Shown here: piece after piece, positions 53,632 to 61,452 of the stretch | Layout of the letters: the number at the start of each line of letters is the position of its first letter | Position numbering within the stretch: position 1 is the first letter of the stretch | NCBI RefSeq assembly: GCF_018449655.1 | Contig: NZ_JAAVUX010000004.1 | Coordinates: 186,001 to 250,000 of the forward strand | DNA: 64,000 nt | Source of the DNA: Pseudomonas sp. dw_358 | Lineage (GTDB): Bacteria; Pseudomonadota; Gammaproteobacteria; Pseudomonadales; Pseudomonadaceae | Direction of reading: 5' to 3' | Translations under genes and position numbers: made by a program | The notes under the pieces: model-generated | Database searches by the model: none | What the model was told of the DNA's origin: nothing | Seen by the model: the letters and a program-made list of their open reading frames with translations, nothing else

Positions 53632-54456
53632 ATGCAACTCGATCTCTGGACCCAGAGTCTGGTCGCGGCCATGACGGCCTTGTGGACGAAGGTGGCGAAT
53701 TTCATCCCGAACCTGTTCGGCGCGCTGGTGGTGGTACTGCTGGGTTTTGTCGTGGCCAAGCTGCTTGACACCCTGTTGTCCAAACTGCTGGCAAAAGTTG
53801 GCCTAGATCGCCTGATGGCGGGTACTGGTCTGACCAAGCTGCTGGGGCGTGGGGGGATGCAGGTGCCGATCTCCACGGTGATCGGCAAGATCGTCTACTG
53901 GTTCGTGTTGTTGATTTTTCTGGTGTCGGCGGCAGAGTCGCTGGGTCTGCAGCGGGTTTCGGCGACCCTCGACATGCTGGCCCTGTACCTGCCGAAGGTG
54001 TTCGGCGCAGCCTTGGTGTTGCTGGTCGGGGTATTGCTGGCGCAACTGGCCAACGGGCTGGTGCGCGGCGCGGCCGAAGGGGTCGGGCTGGATTACTCGG
54101 CGGGCCTGGGGCGTGTGGCCCAGTGGCTGGTCATCGTCATCAGCCTGTCGGTGGCAATCAGTCAGTTGGAGGTCAAGACTGACCTGCTCAACCACGTGAT
54201 TGTCATTGCATTGATTACCGTTGGTCTGGCGATTGCCTTGGCCATGGGGTTGGGAAGTCGTGAAATTGCCGGGCAGATCATCGCCGGGATTTATGTACGT
54301 GAGCTGTTTCAGGTGGGCCAGCAGGTCCGAGTTGGAGAGGTCGAGGGGCAGATAGAGGAGATCGGCACGGTCAAGACGACGTTGCTGACCGATGATGGTG
54401 AGCTGGTTTCACTGTCCAATCGGATCCTTCTCGAGCAGCGAGTCAGTAGTCGCTGA
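53632..54456 (+). CDS. cmpX: mechanosensitive-channel-like membrane protein CmpX
   Basis: 274-residue inner-membrane protein with about five hydrophobic helices (e.g. NLFGALVVVLLGFVVAKLL, IVYWFVLLIFLVSAAESL, AALVLLVGVLLAQLANGL) and a C-terminal MscS-like beta segment (VGQQVRVGEVEGQIEEI). Thought to feed membrane stress into SigX activity. It begins three bases after crfX, so the two are co-translated; sigX follows after 93 bases. Confidence 0.92.
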   Translation: MQLDLWTQSLVAAMTALWTKVANFIPNLFGALVVVLLGFVVAKLLDTLLSKLLAKVGLDRLMAGTGLTKLLGRGGMQVPISTVIGKIVYWFVLLIFLVSAAESLGLQRVSATLDMLALYLPKVFGAALVLLVGVLLAQLANGLVRGAAEGVGLDYSAGLGRVAQWLVIVISLSVAISQLEVKTDLLNHVIVIALITVGLAIALAMGLGSREIAGQIIAGIYVRELFQVGQQVRVGEVEGQIEEIGTVKTTLLTDDGELVSLSNRILLEQRVSSR

Positions 54457-54549
54457 CCGGGTAATTTCTGCTACTGTACGCCGCCGCAAAAGTACCCGGA
54501 GTCGCTTCGGGTTGCAGCGGACACTGACCCGATTCCGGCCGGACCTGTT

Positions 54550-55140
54550 TTGAATAAAGTTTATTCGCCCCCCGTGCGTTACAACCCCCGCGAGCTGACC
54601 GATGAGGAGCTGGTGGCGCGTTCGCACGAGGAGCTGTTCCATGTGACACGGGCCTATGAGGAGCTCATGCGCCGTTACCAGCGCACGCTGTTCAACGTCT
54701 GTGCACGGTATCTGGGGAACGATCGGGACGCTGATGATGTCTGTCAGGAGGTGATGCTGAAGGTGCTTTACGGCCTGAAGAACTTCGAGGGCAAATCGAA
54801 GTTCAAGACCTGGCTCTACAGCATTACCTATAACGAATGCATCACGCAGTACCGCAAAGAACGGCGCAAGCGTCGACTGATGGATGCCCTGAGTCTCGAT
54901 CCGCTCGAGGAGGCATCCGAAGAGAAGGCGCCGAAACCGGAGGAGCGAGGCGGGCTCGACCGCTGGCTTGTGTATGTAAACCCGATCGATCGGGAAATTC
55001 TGGTGCTTCGATTTGTCGCAGAGCTGGAATTTCAGGAGATCGCCGACATCATGCACATGGGGTTGAGCGCCACCAAAATGCGGTACAAGCGTGCGTTGGA
55101 CAAACTTCGTGAGAAATTTGCGGGTGTCGCCGAAACTTAG
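54550..55140 (+). CDS. sigX: ECF sigma factor SigX
   Basis: 196-residue extracytoplasmic-function sigma factor governing oprF, fatty-acid and envelope genes. Region 2 (TLFNVCARYLGNDRDADDVCQEVMLK, shown in part) with -10 recognition in KFKTWLYSITYNECI; region 4 helix-turn-helix FQEIADIMHMGLSATKMRYK. The start is TTG 54550, which matches the family N-terminus; ribosome binding is weak. No anti-sigma gene is adjacent; CmpX/CrfX may fill that role. Confidence 0.95.
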   Translation: MNKVYSPPVRYNPRELTDEELVARSHEELFHVTRAYEELMRRYQRTLFNVCARYLGNDRDADDVCQEVMLKVLYGLKNFEGKSKFKTWLYSITYNECITQYRKERRKRRLMDALSLDPLEEASEEKAPKPEERGGLDRWLVYVNPIDREILVLRFVAELEFQEIADIMHMGLSATKMRYKRALDKLREKFAGVAET

Positions 55141-55246
55141 TGAGGCGCAAAGTTCTCTAACGTTGGGCAAGTTCTGCTAGACTTGCAGCCGAGTTGTCCC
55201 CCTTCACCGTGGGACGACTTAACAATCACAGATGGGGATTTAACGG

Positions 55247-56233
55247 ATGAAACTGAAAAACACCTTGGGCATTGCCATTGGTTCTCTTGTTGCCGCGACT
55301 TCTTTCGGCGTATTGGCGCAAGGCCAAGGCGCGGTCGAGGGTGAAGCCTTCTACCAGAAAAACTACAACGACAGCGTCAAGCATGTCGAAGACGGCCGTA
55401 CCGCCGGCGCTTCGATCGGCTACTTCCTGACCGACGACGTTGAGCTGATCCTGGGCTACGGCAAAACCAACTACACCCGTTCGAACGACGGTACCGGTAG
55501 CCAGAAGATCCACGGTGATGACGCTTCGCTGTCCGCCATGTACCACTTCCGTGACGTTGGCGACGCTATCCGTCCTTACGTTTCCGGTGGTTTCTCGCAC
55601 CAGAGCCTGACCAACGTTGCAGCTGACGGCCACAGCGGTCGCGATGGTTCGACCTTCGCCACCATCGGCGCTGGCGCCAAGTGGTACATCACCAACAACC
55701 TGTACGCACGTGCCGGCGTTGAAGCTGACTACAAACTGGACAACGGCAAGTGGGACTACGCGCCTACTATCGGTCTGGGTGTGAACTTCGGCGGCAGCGG
55801 CGGCAAGCACGAAGAGCCAGCTCCAGCTCCTGCTCCAGCACCCGTTGCTGAAGAAGCTCCAGCCCCAGCTCCAGTGGCTGAAACCGTTCGCGTTCAACTG
55901 GACGTGAAATTCGACTTCAACAAGTCGGTTGTGAAGCCAAACAGCTACGGCGATATCAAGAACCTGGCTGACTTCATGAAGCAATACCCACAAACCAGCA
56001 CCACTGTTGAAGGTCACACCGACAACGTCGGTCCTGACGCTTACAACCAGAAGCTGTCCGAGAAGCGTGCTAACGCTGTCAAAGACGTTCTGGTCAAGCA
56101 GTACGGCGTTGGTGCTGAGCGCATCAAGTCGGTTGGCTACGGCGAATCCCGCCCAGTGGCTGACAACAAAACCGAGGCTGGTCGTGCGATCAACCGTCGT
56201 GTAGAAGCCGAAGTAGAAGCCCAAGCCAAGTAA
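55247..56233 (+). CDS. oprF: major porin and structural outer-membrane protein OprF
   Basis: 328 residues: signal peptide (cut after VLA, residue 24), eight-stranded N-terminal barrel to about 185, a Pro/Ala hinge (EEPAPAPAPAPVAEEAPAPA), and an OmpA-like peptidoglycan-binding domain (VEGHTDNVGPDAYNQKLSE). It lacks the four hinge cysteines of P. aeruginosa OprF. Its codon use is more T-rich at third positions than its neighbours, as expected of a very highly expressed gene. An ATG follows ATGGGGATTTAACGG. Confidence 0.98.
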   Translation: MKLKNTLGIAIGSLVAATSFGVLAQGQGAVEGEAFYQKNYNDSVKHVEDGRTAGASIGYFLTDDVELILGYGKTNYTRSNDGTGSQKIHGDDASLSAMYHFRDVGDAIRPYVSGGFSHQSLTNVAADGHSGRDGSTFATIGAGAKWYITNNLYARAGVEADYKLDNGKWDYAPTIGLGVNFGGSGGKHEEPAPAPAPAPVAEEAPAPAPVAETVRVQLDVKFDFNKSVVKPNSYGDIKNLADFMKQYPQTSTTVEGHTDNVGPDAYNQKLSEKRANAVKDVLVKQYGVGAERIKSVGYGESRPVADNKTEAGRAINRRVEAEVEAQAK

Positions 56234-56260
56234 TTTGGTGGCAGGACCTTCGCTTCAATG

Positions 56261-56289
56261 AAAAACCCGGCCATGTGCCGGGTTTTTCT
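56261..56289 (+). terminator. rho-independent terminator of oprF
   Basis: AAAAACCCGGC (56261-56271) and GCCGGGTTTTT (56277-56287), loop of five. Strong stem and T run 28 bases after the stop codon. Confidence 0.95.
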
Positions 56290-56394
56290 TTGCCTGGAAT
56301 TCGTGCCGCTGCGTTCCCCACATCGGCAGTCCCCCCCCCCCTTCGGCGGGGGCTACAAGCCGAAAGCCGGACGCAACCCCGCCCTGACGTGATC

Positions 56395-56454
56395 GGCTGT
56401 TGACCTGGCTGTTGACCTGGCGGTTGATCTGGCTGTTGATCTGGCTGTTGATCT
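56395..56454 (+). repeat. five tandem copies of a 12-base unit
   Basis: GGCTGTTGACCT twice, GGCGGTTGATCT once, GGCTGTTGATCT twice, without gaps. Related units in inverse orientation (AGATCAAAAGCC, 57052-57063) lie beyond the far arm of the palindrome. Confidence 0.9.
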
Positions 56455-57045
56455 TGATTGTCCGCGCCCTCAGCAGGCCGAACGGAACAGCGCGGGAGTG
56501 GGGGAGCGAGGCAGGAAGCCGAGCTAGCGCCGTAGGCCATGGATGGCCGTACGGCGCGACCCCACGGAGCGCTGTGGAGTGAGGGAACCCGTAGCGCAGC
56601 GAAGGGCCAATGCGGGCGCGGAGGCCTTTTGCTTCCTTTTGGCTGGGCCGGCACTCCGGCCTTTCCAAAAGGGAGTCGCCGTAAGGGCGAAAAGGTGAGT
56701 CTGCACCCACACGTAAAACGGATATGCCCATCGAAACTTGGGTCGGTCTGACGATCTTCGTGTTGCTACGAAATGCGGCTAGCTTATCCGGCATCTCCAG
56801 GGTGGCCGAAGGCCCCTTTCGCTTTTACAGCGACTCCCTTTTGGAAAGACCCAAAAGGAAGCAAAAGGCCTCCGCACCCGCATTGGCCCTACGCTGCGCT
56901 ACGGGTTCCCTCCTTACGCATCGCTCCGTGGGGGTCGCGCTGTACGGCCATCCATGGCCTACAGCGCTAGCTCGGCTTCCTGCCTCGCTCCCCCCACTCC
57001 CGCGCTGCTCCAGTCGGCCTGCTGAGGGCGCGGACAGTCAAGATC
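56450..57045. repeat. long inverted repeat (arms 56450-56695 and 56815-57045)
   Basis: The left arm (about 246 bases) and the reverse complement of the right arm (about 231 bases) agree along their whole length with scattered changes and one insertion of about 15 bases in the left arm (a small GCCGG/CCGGC hairpin near 56648). The loop is about 119 bases. All open frames here are products of the repeat. The region 56290-57229 contains no recognised gene. No transposase or target duplication was seen. Confidence 0.9.
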
Positions 57046-57060
57046 ACAAGCAGATCAAAA

Positions 57061-57104
<44 letters not shown>

Positions 57105-57160
57105 AACAGCTAGACCAACAGCGCAGCCAGAGCGACTGCAGATCAACTGCCCGGTCCCAC

Positions 57161-57189
57161 TGGCTGCGCACGCCCCCACCCCGTATAAT
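57161..57189 (+). promoter_or_regulatory. possible promoter of pyrD
   Basis: A perfect -10 TATAAT (57184-57189) with poor -35 TGGCTG (57161-57166) at 17 bases. The start would fall in CCTGCCC about 33 bases before the pyrD ATG. Confidence 0.5.
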
Positions 57190-57229
57190 CCTGCCCTCAC
57201 TTACCCGCCTCGACGAGCCCCCACCGCCC

Positions 57230-58255
57230 ATGTATAACCTGGCCCGCCAGCTGTTGTTCAAACTTTCCCCTGAAACGTCCCACGACCTGTCGCTGGACCT
57301 GATCGGCGCGGGTGGCCGTCTGGGGCTCAACGGCTTACTGAGCAAAGCCCCGGCCAGATTGCCGGTCAAGGTTCTGGGCCTGGAGTTTCCCAACCCGGTT
57401 GGCCTGGCCGCCGGCCTGGACAAGAACGGCGCTGCCATCGACGGTTTCGCCCAGCTGGGCTTCGGTTTCGTCGAAATCGGCACCGTCACGCCACGGCCAC
57501 AACCTGGCAACCCCAAGCCACGGATTTTCCGTCTGCCCGAAGCCACGGCCATCATCAACCGCATGGGATTCAACAACCTGGGGGTCGACCACCTGGTGGC
57601 GCGCGTTCAGGCGGCGCGGTACCAAGGCGTGTTGGGCATCAATATCGGCAAGAACGTCGACACCGCAGTAGAGCGAGCCGTTGACGACTACCTGATATGC
57701 CTCGACAAGGTCTACCGCCACGCCAGCTACATCACCGTCAACATCAGCTCGCCCAATACCCCGGGCCTGCGCAGCCTGCAATTCGGCGACTCGCTCAAGC
57801 AGTTGCTCGCGACCCTGGCAGAGCGCCGTGAGGTGTTGGCCGGTCGCGAAGGCAAGCGCGTGCCGCTGGCCATCAAGATCGCTCCGGACATGACGGACGA
57901 GGAGACCGCTCTGGTGGCCGCTACCTTGCTCGATACGGGCATGGACGCGGTGATCGCCACCAACACCGCCATGAGTCGGGTGGGCGTCGAAGGCCTGCTG
58001 CATGCTGAGGAGGCTGGTGGCCTGTCCGGCGCGCCGGTGCTGGAGCAAAGCACGCGGATCGTCAGGGTGCTGTCCGGTGAGCTGGGTGGCAAATTGCCGA
58101 TCATTGCTGCGGGGGGGATCACCGAAGGCCGCCATGCGGCAGACAAAATTGCCGCGGGCGCGAGCCTGGTGCAGATCTATTCAGGCTTCATCTACAAGGG
58201 ACCAGCGCTGATCCGCGAAGCGGTGGACGCGATCGCTGCACTACCCAAGGCCTGA
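57230..58255 (+). CDS. pyrD: dihydroorotate dehydrogenase, class 2
   Basis: Membrane-associated flavoenzyme of pyrimidine synthesis that passes electrons to quinone; 341 residues. N-terminal amphipathic quinone-tunnel segment ([17 protein letters not shown]), FMN barrel with [16 protein letters not shown], catalytic serine region [11 protein letters not shown] and C-terminal AAGGI.. and [11 protein letters not shown] phosphate loop. No strong ribosome binding site. Confidence 0.97.
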   Translation: MYNLARQLLFKLSPETSHDLSLDLIGAGGRLGLNGLLSKAPARLPVKVLGLEFPNPVGLAAGLDKNGAAIDGFAQLGFGFVEIGTVTPRPQPGNPKPRIFRLPEATAIINRMGFNNLGVDHLVARVQAARYQGVLGINIGKNVDTAVERAVDDYLICLDKVYRHASYITVNISSPNTPGLRSLQFGDSLKQLLATLAERREVLAGREGKRVPLAIKIAPDMTDEETALVAATLLDTGMDAVIATNTAMSRVGVEGLLHAEEAGGLSGAPVLEQSTRIVRVLSGELGGKLPIIAAGGITEGRHAADKIAAGASLVQIYSGFIYKGPALIREAVDAIAALPKA

Positions 58256-58346
58256 TTCAGGCGGGGAAGGGGCCTCAAGGAGGCCCCAGGGCATTAGCCC
58301 CACTGCCCGGATCCGGGCGCATTGCATTCAGGAATTTTAGCCAGCC

Positions 58347-58562
58347 CTAGCCGACCGCGTGAAGTTCGTTGAGCCTATGGATGCCCGCAGTGCCGGTCAT
58401 ACCGTCCCAGTTGTCGCCGCGTCCTTCGCGCCAGCCATTGATCCAGGCCTGACGAACCGACGGTAGAGTAAAAGGGCAAAGCTCGCGGGATTTGCCATGG
58501 ATGCCGTACTGGTATCCGCGTAAAAATGCTCGTTCCAACGGATCACGCTTGAGTCTTCTCAT
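58347..58562 (-). CDS. rmf: ribosome modulation factor
   Basis: 71-residue stationary-phase factor that drives 70S ribosomes into inactive 100S dimers. Signature RRLKRDPLERAFLRGYQYGI, then RQAWINGWREGRGD; longer than the 55 residues in E. coli. GAGGG lies nine bases before the ATG at 58562. Convergent with pyrD. Confidence 0.96.
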   Translation of the reverse strand: MRRLKRDPLERAFLRGYQYGIHGKSRELCPFTLPSVRQAWINGWREGRGDNWDGMTGTAGIHRLNELHAVG

Positions 58563-58598
58563 AGGGTGTTGCCCTCGTTTGTTGACTGATGTCCCGTC

Positions 58599-58661
58599 GG
58601 CCTCGCGAGAGGCCGGGCAGATTCGTTCTGCCGGTGAGTGCTCGCTGCCGGCGTGGCGAGC
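58599..58661 (-). ncRNA. structured rmf leader (rmf RNA motif candidate)
   Basis: Three consecutive perfect stems: GGCCTC/GAGGCC (58599-58614, four-base loop), GGCAGA/TCTGCC (58616-58632) and GCTCGC/GCGAGC (58640-58661), starting 37 bases before the rmf start codon on the minus strand. A conserved rmf-leader RNA motif is known in Pseudomonas (Rfam rmf); the match to it is my inference, boundaries approximate. Confidence 0.6.
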
Positions 58662-58961
58662 GGTGACGTTGCCTCCTGTAGCGGCGACAACCTGTGGTGA
58701 GTTCTAAACAATGCAGGAAGCAGTGTGAATGATCGTTTTGTCATAAGGGCGTAACGTTTCTAGTGTCATGACGATAAGTAAGAAAATGTTTTTGCGATGA
58801 AACTGCAGCAAAGCCCGCTATCATCTGGGCTCGCCTTGCCCCGTCAAGGCGTTGGCCTTGCCCATTTGCCGGCCCACTCATCGGCTACAAAGGCGACGAA
58901 GGGTCGGGATAATGTGACTTGGACGGATAGAGTGTCTGTCTGAGAGCTTCGAATACTTCTG

Positions 58962-59066
58962 TCCCGACCTTTCTCGGGATGGCTAAGGTGCCACTCTGGC
59001 ACCACTCGGGTGCGCTTCAAGAAACGCACCTGGTCAAACTCCGGGTCGGCAATGCGTTGCCGGCCC
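58962..59066 (+). other. cluster of four perfect hairpins upstream of rlmL
   Basis: Stems at 58962-58979 (TCCCGA/TCGGGA), 58987-59003 (GGTGCCA/TGGCACC), 59009-59030 (GGTGCG/CGCACC) and 59043-59066 (ten pairs with one G-U, loop TGCG). They end 21 bases before the rlmL ATG. Together they look like a folded 5' leader or a small RNA. The rest of the 58663-58961 gap holds no recognised gene. Confidence 0.6.
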
Positions 59067-59087
59067 AAGCATGTCTGGTGAAACCCC

Positions 59088-61319
59088 ATGTCGGATCGTT
59101 ACGAACTCTTCCTCACCTGCCCTAAAGGCCTCGAAGGCCTGCTTGCCGAAGAGGCCGCCGGGCTGGGTCTTGAGGATATCCGCGAACATACTTCAGCGAT
59201 TCGCGGCAGCGCCGACATGGAGACCGCCTACCGGCTGTGCCTGTGGTCGCGCCTGGGTAACCGGGTCCTGATGGTGCTCAAGCGTTTTGCCATGGGCAAC
59301 GCCGACGACCTCTACGACGGGGTCAACGAGGTGGACTGGCAAGACCACCTGTTGCCCGACGGCACCCTGGCAGTCGAGTTCAGTGGCCACGGTTCGGGCA
59401 TCGACAACACCCATTTCGGCGCCTTGAAGGTCAAGGACGCCATCGTCGACAAGTTGCGTACTGCCGAAGGCGAACGGCCCAGTGTCGACAAGCTCAACCC
59501 CGATTTGCGCGTGCACCTGCGCCTGGACCGTGGCGAAGCCATTCTGTCTTTGGACCTGTCCGGTCACAGCCTGCACCAGCGTGGCTATCGCCTGCAACAG
59601 GGCGCTGCGCCGCTCAAGGAAAACCTTGCAGCCGCCGTGTTGATCCGTGCCGGCTGGCCGCGGATTGCCGCCCAGGGCGGCGCCCTGGCCGACCCGATGT
59701 GCGGGGTGGGTACCTTCCTGGTGGAGGCCGCCATGATTGCCGCCGACATCGCTCCCAACCTGCGCCGCACCCGTTGGGGCTTCAGCGCCTGGCTAGGTCA
59801 CGTGCCAGCGCTGTGGCGCAAGTTGCATGACGAGGCGCTGGCCCGTGCCGAAGCCGGTCTGGCCAAGCCGCCGTTGTGGATTCGTGGCTACGAGGCCGAC
59901 CCGAGGCTGATCCAGCCAGGGCGCAATAACGTCGAGCGGGCAGGCTTGAGCGACTGGATCAAAATCTACCAGGGCGAAGTGGCCACCTTCGAACCGCGAC
60001 CCGACCAGAACCAGAAAGGCCTGGTCATCTGCAACCCACCGTACGGCGAGCGCCTGGGGGATGAGGCCAGCCTGCTCTACCTTTACCAGAATCTGGGCGA
60101 GCGCCTGCGTCAGGCCTGCTTGAACTGGGAGGCGGCGGTGTTCACCGGCGCGCCGGACCTGGGCAAGCGCATGGGTATCCGCAGCCACAAGCAGTACGCG
60201 TTCTGGAACGGCGCACTGCCGTGCAAGCTGCTGTTGATCAAGGTCTTGCCCGACCAGTTCGTCACCGGCGAACGCCGCACCCCGGAACAACGCCAGGCCG
60301 ATGCGGCCCAGGCGGCCATCGACGCCGAAACGCCGACCCGCAACAAGCCCGCGCCGGAGCCTGTGATCGAACAAGCCCGGCTGAGCGAAGGCGGGCAGAT
60401 GTTCGCCAATCGTCTGCAAAAGAATCTCAAGCAGTTGGGCAAGTGGGCGCGACGTGAAGGGGTTGATTGCTACCGCGTGTACGATGCCGACATGCCGGAA
60501 TACGCTCTGGCCATCGATCTCTACCATGACTGGGTACACGTGCAAGAATACGCCGCGCCCAAGTCCATCGACCCGGACAAGGCCCAGGCGCGGCTGTTCG
60601 ATGCGCTGGCCGCGATTCCGCAGGCCTTGGGCGTGGACAAGAGCCGCGTCATCGTCAAGCGGCGCGAGCGCCAGAGCGGCACGCGCCAATACGAGCGTCA
60701 GAGCACCGAAGGCAAGTTCACCGAAGTCAGCGAAGGCGGCGTCAAGCTGCTGGTCAACCTCACGGACTACCTGGACACCGGGCTGTTCCTGGACCACCGG
60801 CCGATGCGCATGCGCATCCAGCGCGAGGCCGCCGGCAAGCGCTTTCTCAATTTGTTCTGCTACACCGCAACCGCCAGCGTGCATGCGGCCAAGGGCGGCG
60901 CGCGCAGCACCACCAGCGTCGACCTGTCGAAAACCTATCTGGACTGGGCACGACGCAACCTGTCGTTGAACGGCTTTTCCGACAAGAATCGCCTCGAGCA
61001 GGGCGACGTGATGGCCTGGCTGCAGGGCAATCGCGAGGAGTTCGACCTGATTTTCATCGATCCACCGACCTTCTCCAACTCCAAGCGCATGGAAGGCGTG
61101 TTCGACGTGCAGCGCGATCACGTACAGTTGCTGGACCTGGCGATTGCACGGCTGGCGCCAGGCGGCGTGTTGTATTTCTCCAACAACTTCCGCAAGTTTC
61201 AGCTCGATGGGCACTTGGACAGTCGCTATCAGGTCGAGGAAATCAGCGGGCAGACGCTGGACCCCGACTTCGTGCGCAACACCCGCATTCATCGTGCGTG
61301 GAAAATCCAGGCGAAGTGA
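59088..61319 (+). CDS. rlmL: bifunctional 23S rRNA methyltransferase RlmL/RlmK
   Basis: Fused enzyme making m2G2445 and m7G2069 in 23S rRNA; 743 residues. N-terminal THUMP (about 45-155), first methyltransferase with catalytic NPPYGERLG near 310, a linker with Glu/Ala-rich residues near 400, and second methyltransferase with FLNLFCYTATASVHAAKGG and DPPTFSNSKR near 655. Start ATG 59088 after GGTGAAACCCC. Confidence 0.96.
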   Translation: MSDRYELFLTCPKGLEGLLAEEAAGLGLEDIREHTSAIRGSADMETAYRLCLWSRLGNRVLMVLKRFAMGNADDLYDGVNEVDWQDHLLPDGTLAVEFSGHGSGIDNTHFGALKVKDAIVDKLRTAEGERPSVDKLNPDLRVHLRLDRGEAILSLDLSGHSLHQRGYRLQQGAAPLKENLAAAVLIRAGWPRIAAQGGALADPMCGVGTFLVEAAMIAADIAPNLRRTRWGFSAWLGHVPALWRKLHDEALARAEAGLAKPPLWIRGYEADPRLIQPGRNNVERAGLSDWIKIYQGEVATFEPRPDQNQKGLVICNPPYGERLGDEASLLYLYQNLGERLRQACLNWEAAVFTGAPDLGKRMGIRSHKQYAFWNGALPCKLLLIKVLPDQFVTGERRTPEQRQADAAQAAIDAETPTRNKPAPEPVIEQARLSEGGQMFANRLQKNLKQLGKWARREGVDCYRVYDADMPEYALAIDLYHDWVHVQEYAAPKSIDPDKAQARLFDALAAIPQALGVDKSRVIVKRRERQSGTRQYERQSTEGKFTEVSEGGVKLLVNLTDYLDTGLFLDHRPMRMRIQREAAGKRFLNLFCYTATASVHAAKGGARSTTSVDLSKTYLDWARRNLSLNGFSDKNRLEQGDVMAWLQGNREEFDLIFIDPPTFSNSKRMEGVFDVQRDHVQLLDLAIARLAPGGVLYFSNNFRKFQLDGHLDSRYQVEEISGQTLDPDFVRNTRIHRAWKIQAK

Positions 61320-61452
61320 TGACGACACCGGCCTGTTGCCCCCTTGTGATGGGCCGGGATGCACAGATGCCCTAGGCAACTTCATGGCAAATAGCTATAA
61401 AGACAACACCGCCGTTGTGATTTGATCCACATTGGCATTGCGAGTTGCGCCT

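Noticed and set aside
56255..56794. Frames of 60-180 codons across the long palindrome
   Set aside because: They derive from the repeats (for example a four-residue repeat coded by the 12-base array), occur on both strands, and have no ribosome binding sites.
58269..58287. Terminator after pyrD
   Set aside because: GGGGCCT/AGGCCCC stem is good but not followed by T residues; too weak to call.
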